This document shows positions 25,795 through 34,012 of a stretch of DNA of 64,000 nt, piece after piece; the stretch's first letter is position 1, and each line of letters begins with the position of its first letter. Origin of the DNA: Bacteroidota bacterium (GTDB taxonomy: Bacteria > Bacteroidota > Bacteroidia > Bacteroidales > UBA10428); the NCBI GenBank assembly GCA_016699695.1, contig CP065006.1, positions 3,658,001 to 3,722,000 of the forward strand, read 5' to 3'. The notes beneath the pieces are model-generated. The model had not been told where the DNA came from. It searched no databases and saw only the letters and a list, made by a program, of their open reading frames with translations. The position numbers and the translations under genes were made by a program.

Positions 25795-26082
25795 TTAAAG
25801 TATATTTTTCAAATCTTGCATTCCAACAATTGCCATTATCTCAACCATATTATCATTGATCCTGTAATATATGGTGTCAGAGCCACAAGGACATCTTCTA
25901 TATCCTGCTTTTATGTAATCCACAGATTCAAATGCAAATGGACTCTCGGCAATAATTTCAAAATAGTCAAAAAAAGTATCAAAGTATTTGTCAGCTTGAG
26001 AAATACCAAATTTTTTGACTCCAAAATGATGAATGCGAATCAAGTCCTCTTTGGCTGCATAGCTTAGTCTATACTCAGCCAT
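25795..26082 (-). CDS. parE: ParE/RelE-type toxin
   Basis: 95 residues of the ParE/RelE fold: YRLSYAAKEDLIRIHHFGVKKFG, then FESVDYIKAGYRRCPCGSDTIYYRI and VEIMAIVGMQD. ParE-type members poison DNA gyrase and RelE-type members cut mRNA; the long first helix pair and the YRR motif favour ParE, but sequence alone does not settle it. It overlaps the antitoxin gene by 8 bp and is downstream of it. Cassette-borne toxin-antitoxin pairs are known to stabilise integron arrays. Confidence 0.88.
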   Translation of the reverse strand: MAEYRLSYAAKEDLIRIHHFGVKKFGISQADKYFDTFFDYFEIIAESPFAFESVDYIKAGYRRCPCGSDTIYYRINDNMVEIMAIVGMQDLKNIL

Positions 26083-26314
26083 TAAGCAGAGATTTTGACT
26101 GTTTTAAAATTTGCTCTTTGGTATCACTTGTAAATCCACTCCTTTCGGAATTTTCCAATTTTGCTCTAATCCAGTCAATATGAGCCTGCTGTTTCCGAGC
26201 CTGTCTAATCAAATCGTTGACAAGCTCACTTTTGCTAGAATATTCTTCACTGTCTATTTGAGCTTTCAACCATTCATCATTTGGTTTCGAGAAAGATATA
26301 CTTTGTCTTGACAT
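26075..26314 (-). CDS. parD: ParD-type antitoxin (ribbon-helix-helix)
   Basis: 79 residues: a ribbon-helix-helix start QSISFSKPNDEWLKAQIDSE, with YSSKSELVNDLIRQARKQQ forming the second helix, then an acidic toxin-binding tail. It is the first gene of the cassette and likely represses its own promoter in the 65 bp between it and site 4. Confidence 0.88.
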   Translation of the reverse strand: MSRQSISFSKPNDEWLKAQIDSEEYSSKSELVNDLIRQARKQQAHIDWIRAKLENSERSGFTSDTKEQILKQSKSLLNG

Positions 26315-26379
26315 AGTTTAATTTTTTGATGTAAAATTACACCAAATATGAATCATTTGCAAGTTTTTGTCAGTATTGT

Positions 26380-26511
26380 TGGCAACGCCCAGCAGTATGC
26401 GCAGTGCGGGAGTTTTGGAAAGCCCGACTGTCAGAACTACTGAATGTTAATTGCTTGTACATGGCTCAAATATAGCAAAACAACCCGTATTGCGTATACT
26501 GCTTGTTGCGT
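26380..26511. repeat. attC-like site 4 (family 3)
   Basis: TGGCAAC ... GTTGCGT. Segment 3-4 ends match over 13 of 14 bases. Arms GCAGTATGCGCAGTGCGGG and CCCGTATTGCGTATACTGC pair at 16 of 19 positions. Confidence 0.88.
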
Positions 26512-27182
26512 GCAATGGGTTTTTGTTTTATTTCTTTGTTCTATCAATCCCAATAAACAGCTAAAGCGAAATATCCAAACAGTTTAGCGCAATTGGATTT
26601 TAAAATCCCGTTGTAGCTTAATTTTTAGAAATCTCACGTTTACGATAGCCTTTATAAATCAGCACATAAAAATCTACTTGCAGCCAGAAGTCAATTTGTG
26701 TTTGACTTATTTACTTGCACTGGAAGTCATAATATAAGTAGGAGAGAGGCTTTTTGTAATCCGTGTATTAAAATCTACTTGCAGTCAGAAATCAATTTGT
26801 GTCTGACTTATCTACTTGCACTGGAAATCACAATACGAGTAGTAGCGAGGCTTGTCAGAATTGGCTCTCCCAATAACTCTTAAATCATTAAATCATAGAG
26901 TTTTCATACGTTAAATACATATCCAATAGCAAATCATAACAAACTTCTCAAATCCTATCGAGCGTTGAGTTCAAATGGTATCAGCATCATTGATTTCTTG
27001 CAGGTCAAATCAAAATAAAAGTGCAGCGATAGGAATCCTGATGCAGAACGTTAACTACAGTGTAGAAACTTATGCCGGGCTACAAAGTCAGATTAGAATC
27101 GGTTCATACAATCCCGAAGGATACCTATCGGTGTACTTTACTTTCATCCGATTTCCAGGTGTCACGGTTTTGATGCCATTGC
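26512..27182 (-). other. Non-coding cassette, copy A
   Basis: This cassette interior of about 670 bp is found again at 49741-50312 and 59585-60248. It contains no minus-strand gene; the plus-strand frame at 26975-27253 shows mainly amino-acid-changing differences between copies and is broken by a stop in copy B. It holds two 101-bp tandem units (26671 and 26772 onward) rich in short dyads such as AAGTCA/TGACTT. Its ends match over 14 bp (GTTGCGTGCAATGG / CCATTGCACGCAAC). Role unknown; an RNA or promoter-carrying cassette is possible. Confidence 0.75.
26671..26850. repeat. 101-bp tandem units in non-coding cassette A
   Basis: AATCTACTTGCAGCCAGAAG (26671) and AATCTACTTGCAGTCAGAAA (26772) start two units 101 bp apart. 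Copy C has the same two units (59744, 59845); copy B has one (49902). Confidence 0.85.
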
Positions 27183-27314
27183 ACGCAACGCCCAGCAGTA
27201 TGCGCAGTGCGGGGAATTTGGAACGCCCGACTGCCAGCACTACTGAATGTTAATTGTTTGTACATGGCTCAAATATAGCAAAACAACCCGTATTGCGTAT
27301 AATGCTTGTTGGGC
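27183..27314. repeat. attC-like site 5 (family 3)
   Basis: ACGCAAC ... GTTGGGC, the right core being a perfect GTTRRRY. Closely similar to sites 4, 13 and 20. Confidence 0.88.
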
Positions 27315-27634
27315 ATAGTAGCGATTAGATTAAGTTAATTACAGTTTTCGCAATATGTTTTTCTTAAATATTCGTTTTCTAATAATTGAAAAGTTACCCC
27401 ACCTTGACCAAATGGATCAAATATCTCACAAAATCTTGAAGAATTAATATTATACGCATTTAGTAGAATTGTCCTATAGTCAGCACGCTTCGTCATTTTC
27501 TCATCAATTATTGTCAGGTTTAGATAGTAAAACAATAAGTCCTCGTCAACATCAACACTTTTAACCTTTGTCTCTAAAAGTTTGGTAGCCCAATCATACT
27601 TGGTATATGAAGCAAAGTATTGGGCCAAACTTAA

Positions 27635-29130
27635 TTCTACTTTAACAGATTAAACAAAACCCTTGTAAACATTGATATTTCAAGGAAATTCAGTATCTTC
27701 AATGCACAGAAAAACAGGCTTATCGTTCCGAAAAATGTTTAATACAACGTAAAAATAATAATCGATATGGAAAAACACTGACCTCTGTAATAGAGCGAGT
27801 TAGTGTTCACCTTAATGATTATCAGCATGTATTTTGTAATTCAACAAAGAAGTTCTTTGACAAAGCACAGCAATATTCATTAGGAATAATACAAAGTCAG
27901 ATGCGCAATATTGAAAGAATAAGCGAAGATTTGGGAGCTAACTACCATCAAATGCAGCACTTTATAACTGAGTCTAACTGGGATCATCGAGTTTTGATAA
28001 ATCAAGTAGCCCAGGAAGTAAGCCAGGTTTTACCCAAAAGAAAACTTACAGGATTGATTATTGATGAAAGTGGTTGGGTAAAAAAAGGCGACCATAGCGT
28101 AGGCGTTGGACATCAATATTGTGGGAATGTAGGGAAACTATCAAATAGTCAGGTTGCGGTATTTGCTTGTTTAAGTAATGGGGATTTTGCATCAATGGTT
28201 GATGCCCGACTATACCTTCCCAAGGCTTGGTGTGACGACAAGACAAGATGCGAAAAAGCAGGCGTTCCTGTAAAGCACCGAACATTTAAAACTAAGCTCG
28301 AACTGGCATTAGAAATTATTCGCCAGCAAGTAACCAATGGCATCATCTTCGATTTTATTGGAGGCGATGGTTATTATGGTAACGATGTGGATTTTGCCAG
28401 CAGCATAGATTTGCTTGGTTATCTGTACATGCTGGATATCCATAAAGACCAAAAATATATTTGGAACGTCCTGACTTGGCTATTCCCGAGCGAAAAAGCA
28501 ATAAGGGTCGTGAACCCAAGAAATTAAAAGCAACTACAGACGAATTAAGTGTATCAAAATATTTACAGACTTTAAATGACGAAAATTGGCAGCGTATTAG
28601 TGTTCGTAATACAGCCAAAGGAGTTCTTGTAGCTGACTATCATTTTATAAAGCTTTGGATAATCAATAACAGTAAAATGCAAGTAGAGCAAAGGTTACTG
28701 GTTATCCGTAAAACGAAAACCAAAGAAGGCAAGGACGAAATAAAATATTCTTTTACCAATGCTAATCTTGAACAATACACTAAGAAAGCTATAGCCTATA
28801 TGCAAGCACAACGGTACTTTGTAGAACATTGCATAAAAGAATCAAAACAGATACTCGGGCTAGACCAGTTTCAGACACGAAAATGGCTTGCATGGCAACA
28901 CCAGGTTGCATTAAACTTTTTGGTCTCGTCATTTATTTTAAAAGAAAAATTGCATTGCTTTGATGATTTACCTTTACTATCGGCTCGTGATATTAAAGAA
29001 TTTATCACTTTTAAACTTTATAAACAGATGACCGAAGAACAAATGATTGATAGAATTTATGACCGGCATTTAAAACGACAGCGTGATATAAATTACTCAT
29101 ATTCAAAATTGTAAATCTGTTAAAGTAGAA
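27635..29130 (+). mobile_element. IS701-like element, copy 3 (frameshifted)
   Basis: 1496 bp, one base shorter than the others. TTAA duplication at 27631-27634 and 29131-29134. Inserted near the 3' end of the 632-codon gene. Confidence 0.95.
27901..29114 (+). pseudogene. IS701-like transposase with one-base deletion (copy 3)
   Basis: Identical to the other copies except that an A6 run has five A near 28452-28456. This ends the first frame at 28527 after 208 residues; the remainder is open from 28461 to 29114. The break falls between the second catalytic Asp and the Glu, so this copy should not make active transposase, though it could be moved by the others. Confidence 0.93.
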
Positions 29131-30723
29131 TTAAATAATCATTGTCTGATAATGTGATGTATTTGTAATTTGAATAAATATATTTCAATGATTTATCCTT
29201 ATTAATAAAATCGCCTTGCATCATGTAATATTCGCACATGATTATCTCATAATTTATAAGCATTCGTTTTACCAAATTGTCAGGAATACCAAACTTCTTT
29301 AATTCGCTAATTTCTTTTTTAAAATCAATCGGATTTACAGCACTAGCACCTAGAAGCCAAACCTTGAATTTAAGAGCACAAATATTGTATTTAATATGCC
29401 CATCTTTAGGGATTAAGTCTTGTAATTCTGTTAGTTCTTTATAGGTACTATATACATCAAGTTCATTCATTAGATATTTGAATATAGAATTTTTATTCAA
29501 TAGTAAGCTGAATTCTGATTTTTGTGGAATTTCAAGTTTATCGATGAAATTAGTTGGGATTTCATGATTTCTAACTTTTTCAAATATTGAGTTTTGAATA
29601 TCAATAGCCTGCACAAGGTTCTTCTCCGAAATAGATTTTGAAAATAATTCGACTAACTCGATTACAGGTATACTTTTATATTTGTCTTTTTTCTGTAAAT
29701 CCAGAATTATTATTGCTTTTCTATGCTTTTGTAAATATGGCTCCAATTGCAAAACAAGGTTTTTGTCTTTAAGCTTTTCCTTTATCTCATCTTTGCTTAA
29801 TTCGGCTAAATAAGAATATTGTGTAAGGGAAATATCCTTCAAAAAATCAACCCAATTTTCGGAAACTAAAATTTCTGTTACAATTGATGGCTTTTGATAT
29901 GATTGTAAAGCAGAAACAATACTTTGCGCTCTCTCTTGTTGTAATTGGTTGTTCCTTACTTCATTGCCTTCTATGGATGAATAAGTGCGGATAGTGATTT
30001 TCTTGATATTATAATCAGTGAGATTTAATGAATCATATAATGGCTTGATATCTAAGCTTGAATATTCAGATTTATTCTTTTCAAAGGGAATTTCAAATTT
30101 TAATACCTTATTTTGTAAAACATATTTTTCTTGCTCTGAAAGCGATGTATCAAATGTAGATTTGTAGGTGAGAGTATCAAAATAGAAACCCATATCTAAT
30201 AAATCCCAGCGATAAGTCTTTAAATCAAAGAAGCTATTGTAATAGCATAGGTATTTATTTTTAAGAAAGATTATGTTAAACTCTACATCTTTATCTAAAT
30301 ACTTATCAGGCACTTTTCCCATCTTTATTGATACTTCTCCGTTTTTTGAAGGCAGCATATTTTGTTCAAGTTCTTTTTTATATAATGGATTCTGCAAATC
30401 TCCTTTTATAAGTAGTTTATGTTCAATCTTTTCTTTAGAGCAATCATAACTATCTTTACTTACTATGTCGATAGCTATACCATCACCACTCTTTTTTATC
30501 ATCATCTCATACCATTCTTTTCGGGTTACAACAAAATATAGATTGTCGTATTCGTCTCTTTGAATCCCAAATTGAATTTCTTTAGGTTTATTGTTTATTA
30601 GGTCTAAACAATCCTGACACTTTTTATAGTAGTCATTTCCAGGATTCTTAATATCAAAGTATTGTTGACCAAATGAATTTGCTGTCAACAAAATCATTGA
30701 GAAGGTTATAATTCTATTAAATA

Positions 30724-32207
30724 GTCACCCCTTAAAATGACATTATGTTATTGTATATTAACATGTTATGTTGATAATTTTCCCTAGAAAGGCGATATAA
30801 TTTGCAAGAAATTTGATAATTTGCTGAAAAGCTTTGCAAAATGGTGGCAAAAACAGAAAGGCATCCTCAATTGAGCATCTTCAGAACCCCGTTGAAACAG
30901 TTTATTAATTTGGATCATGAAATCTGCGTTTTGGCAGACAGAATTGATTGGGAATCAGTGACGAATGATTTTAAAGGGTATTACACGGAATTTGGACGAC
31001 CCTCAGTTCCTTTACGAAGAATGATTGGGCTTGTCCTTCTCAAGTACATCTATAACCTTAGTGATGAGAATATTGTGGATAGATGGGTTGAAAATCCTTA
31101 TTGGCAATATTTTACCGGAGAAACTAATTTTCAGACTGATAAACCATTCGATCCCAGTGAGTTTGTGCATTTCAGAAAGCGGATAGGTGAAAAAGGAGCC
31201 GAAAGATTATTGAAGTTATCCATTGACATATTTGGCAAAGAAGCCAAAGAAAAAGAAGTGCTGATTGATACTACTGTACAGGAAAAAAATATCACCTTTC
31301 CGACCGATACCAAGTTGCATAAGAAAATCATAGATAAGTGCAATACAATCGCTAAAACTGCCGACATACCACTTAGGCAAACCTATAAACGCACAGTTAA
31401 GCAATTAATGATAGATCAACGTTTTCGAACTCATCCGAAACGCAAAAAGAAAGCCATGGCAGCCGCCAGGAAGATTAAAACCATAGCCGGTCGGCTTGTA
31501 CGAGATTTGCAAAGAAAAATGACTGATGATCAACTTAATTTTTATGGTCCAAGGCTCGAACTATTTCAACAAATACTACAACAACAAAGAGATACAAAGA
31601 ACAAGATATACAGCATCCATGAACCTCATGTAAAATGCATAGCAAAAGGAAAGGAAGCAAAACCTTACGAATTCGGAAATAAAAGTAGTATTGTAAAAAC
31701 CCGTAAGAGTGGGATAATAGTTGGAGCCCTGGCATTTAATGAAAACATTTACGATGGAGATACCCTGGATCCACAATTAGCACAAATTCAACGGGTTGCT
31801 GCTTATAGCCCAAAAGTAGCCATTGTTGACAGGGGTTATCGGGGAAGGAAATATGTTGCAGACACACAAATACATACTCCAAAACATTTACCTTCTTCTG
31901 CCACAAAATATCAGAAACAACAGGCCAGAAAACGTTTTAGAAGCAGAGCCGGAATAGAACCCGTAATAGGCCACTTGAAACATGATCATCGTATGATCCG
32001 CAACTACCTTAAGGGTGAATTAGGTGACAAAGTCAACACAATAATGGCAGGAACTGCTTTTAATCTGAAGAAAATGCTCTTAAGAATTAAAGCAGATCTA
32101 AAGAATATTTTATGCCAATATATTGAAACAATTTTTCAAAGAACTTTTGATATTATTTTGATCTCAAAATATCCTTTAGCGTAAAAAGTGACTTTTTAAG
32201 GGACGAC
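30724..32207 (+). mobile_element. IS5-family element, tandem copy 1
   Basis: 1484 bp, ends GTCACCCCTTAAAA and (reverse complement of the right end) GTCGTCCCTTAAAA. Preceded by TAAATA at 30718-30723 and separated from copy 2 by a single TAAATA. Confidence 0.92.
30841..32184 (+). CDS. IS5-family transposase (tandem copy 1)
   Basis: 447 residues. N-terminal IS5-type domain (RPSVPLRRMIGLVLLKYIYN, VENPYWQYFTGE), then the DDE core: Asp in VLIDTTVQEKN, Asp in VAIVDRGYRGRKY, Glu in RAGIEPVIGHLKHDHRM. The Y/R-E-K spacing at the last motif fits IS5. The ATG follows an AT-rich leader of 117 bp from the element end. Confidence 0.93.
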   Translation: MVAKTERHPQLSIFRTPLKQFINLDHEICVLADRIDWESVTNDFKGYYTEFGRPSVPLRRMIGLVLLKYIYNLSDENIVDRWVENPYWQYFTGETNFQTDKPFDPSEFVHFRKRIGEKGAERLLKLSIDIFGKEAKEKEVLIDTTVQEKNITFPTDTKLHKKIIDKCNTIAKTADIPLRQTYKRTVKQLMIDQRFRTHPKRKKKAMAAARKIKTIAGRLVRDLQRKMTDDQLNFYGPRLELFQQILQQQRDTKNKIYSIHEPHVKCIAKGKEAKPYEFGNKSSIVKTRKSGIIVGALAFNENIYDGDTLDPQLAQIQRVAAYSPKVAIVDRGYRGRKYVADTQIHTPKHLPSSATKYQKQQARKRFRSRAGIEPVIGHLKHDHRMIRNYLKGELGDKVNTIMAGTAFNLKKMLLRIKADLKNILCQYIETIFQRTFDIILISKYPLA

Positions 32208-32213
32208 TAAATA

Positions 32214-33697
32214 GTCACCCCTTAAAATGACATTATGTTATTGTATATTAACATGTTATGTTGATAATTTTCCCTAGAAAGGCGATATAATTTGCAAGAA
32301 ATTTGATAATTTGCTGAAAAGCTTTGCAAAATGGTGGCAAAAACAGAAAGGCATCCTCAATTGAGCATCTTCAGAACCCCGTTGAAACAGTTTATTAATT
32401 TGGATCATGAAATCTGCGTTTTGGCAGACAGAATTGATTGGGAATCAGTGACGAATGATTTTAAAGGGTATTACACGGAATTTGGACGACCCTCAGTTCC
32501 TTTACGAAGAATGATTGGGCTTGTCCTTCTCAAGTACATCTATAACCTTAGTGATGAGAATATTGTGGATAGATGGGTTGAAAATCCTTATTGGCAATAT
32601 TTTACCGGAGAAACTAATTTTCAGACTGATAAACCATTCGATCCCAGTGAGTTTGTGCATTTCAGAAAGCGGATAGGTGAAAAAGGAGCCGAAAGATTAT
32701 TGAAGTTATCCATTGACATATTTGGCAAAGAAGCCAAAGAAAAAGAAGTGCTGATTGATACTACTGTACAGGAAAAAAATATCACCTTTCCGACCGATAC
32801 CAAGTTGCATAAGAAAATCATAGATAAGTGCAATACAATCGCTAAAACTGCCGACATACCACTTAGGCAAACCTATAAACGCACAGTTAAGCAATTAATG
32901 ATAGATCAACGTTTTCGAACTCATCCGAAACGCAAAAAGAAAGCCATGGCAGCCGCCAGGAAGATTAAAACCATAGCCGGTCGGCTTGTACGAGATTTGC
33001 AAAGAAAAATGACTGATGATCAACTTAATTTTTATGGTCCAAGGCTCGAACTATTTCAACAAATACTACAACAACAAAGAGATACAAAGAACAAGATATA
33101 CAGCATCCATGAACCTCATGTAAAATGCATAGCAAAAGGAAAGGAAGCAAAACCTTACGAATTCGGAAATAAAAGTAGTATTGTAAAAACCCGTAAGAGT
33201 GGGATAATAGTTGGAGCCCTGGCATTTAATGAAAACATTTACGATGGAGATACCCTGGATCCACAATTAGCACAAATTCAACGGGTTGCTGCTTATAGCC
33301 CAAAAGTAGCCATTGTTGACAGGGGTTATCGGGGAAGGAAATATGTTGCAGACACACAAATACATACTCCAAAACATTTACCTTCTTCTGCCACAAAATA
33401 TCAGAAACAACAGGCCAGAAAACGTTTTAGAAGCAGAGCCGGAATAGAACCCGTAATAGGCCACTTGAAACATGATCATCGTATGATCCGCAACTACCTT
33501 AAGGGTGAATTAGGTGACAAAGTCAACACAATAATGGCAGGAACTGCTTTTAATCTGAAGAAAATGCTCTTAAGAATTAAAGCAGATCTAAAGAATATTT
33601 TATGCCAATATATTGAAACAATTTTTCAAAGAACTTTTGATATTATTTTGATCTCAAAATATCCTTTAGCGTAAAAAGTGACTTTTTAAGGGACGAC
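32214..33697 (+). mobile_element. IS5-family element, tandem copy 2
   Basis: As far as I can compare, identical to copy 1 and in the same orientation, unit period 1490 bp. TAAATA at 32208-32213 and 33698-33703. Confidence 0.92.
32331..33674 (+). CDS. IS5-family transposase (tandem copy 2)
   Basis: Same 447 residues as the first tandem copy; intact. Confidence 0.93.
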   Translation: MVAKTERHPQLSIFRTPLKQFINLDHEICVLADRIDWESVTNDFKGYYTEFGRPSVPLRRMIGLVLLKYIYNLSDENIVDRWVENPYWQYFTGETNFQTDKPFDPSEFVHFRKRIGEKGAERLLKLSIDIFGKEAKEKEVLIDTTVQEKNITFPTDTKLHKKIIDKCNTIAKTADIPLRQTYKRTVKQLMIDQRFRTHPKRKKKAMAAARKIKTIAGRLVRDLQRKMTDDQLNFYGPRLELFQQILQQQRDTKNKIYSIHEPHVKCIAKGKEAKPYEFGNKSSIVKTRKSGIIVGALAFNENIYDGDTLDPQLAQIQRVAAYSPKVAIVDRGYRGRKYVADTQIHTPKHLPSSATKYQKQQARKRFRSRAGIEPVIGHLKHDHRMIRNYLKGELGDKVNTIMAGTAFNLKKMLLRIKADLKNILCQYIETIFQRTFDIILISKYPLA

Positions 33698-33754
33698 TAA
33701 ATATTCTCATCATTATTAAAATTTTCAATGTTTGAAGGGGTTTTTAGCTATTGT

Positions 33755-33887
33755 GCCCAACGGTCCCACGATACCGAGTCGGACGGGTTGGCGGGGTGAT
33801 CACCTATCAGTTTACAATTACGTTGTTTACGAGCTGCAAACCTACGCACCCCAGTGAGCCCCGTTTGCTCGGTATCGTGTGTTGTGT
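33755..33887. repeat. attC-like site 6 (family 1)
   Basis: GCCCAAC ... GTTGTGT. It is the site belonging to the 8-kb cassette that follows on its right. Segment 5-6 ends share TGCCCAAC. Confidence 0.87.
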
Positions 33888-33926
33888 TTTAGTGCTTTAT
33901 TCTCCGCAGTCTGTCCGTGCGATTGG

Positions 33927-33999
33927 GCAGCCATACTCTTTGACAAGTTTTGGTCTATGCGTTGGCATTTTTGAGCGACTTGGCAATGTGTATGGTTGC
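33927..33999. repeat. Extra hairpin at the 3' end of the 8-kb cassette
   Basis: GCAGCCATAC (33927-33936) and GTATGGTTGC (33990-33999) pair at 9 of 10 bases, with an inner CAAGT/ACTTG pair. It lies 13 bp past the methyltransferase stop. It could be a terminator or a relic of a short attC-like site; it lacks the AAC/GTT core. Confidence 0.45.
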
Positions 34000-34012
34000 G
34001 AAGGGTAGGTAT

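Larger units (their letters stand above)
27335..33713 (-). pseudogene. Cassette gene of about 632 codons split by three insertion sequences
   Basis: Three pieces belong to one gene. The 5' end (33704-33713) gives an ATG-ATG start. The middle (29135-30717) codes for about 520 residues including a signal peptide around ILLTANSFGQQ. The 3' end (27335-27630) codes for 98 residues ending KTYCENCN. Removing two tandem IS5-like copies with one TAAATA gives MMRIFNRIITFS in frame, and removing IS701 copy 3 with one TTAA gives SDNDYLSLAQYF in frame. The protein is exported. I do not recognise its family; a stretch around IKKITIRTYSSIEGNEVRNNQ resembles the peptidoglycan-facing part of OmpA-like domains, but this is weak. 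It fills the whole segment between sites 5 and 6. Confidence 0.88.

Noticed and set aside
26975..27253. Plus-strand open frame of 92 codons in non-coding cassette A, with similar frames in copies B and C.
   Set aside because: Between A and C I count nine amino-acid-changing codons and one silent one in the shared part, and copy B has an in-frame TGA near 50225. There is no sign of protein selection, and the direction is opposite to all cassette genes.
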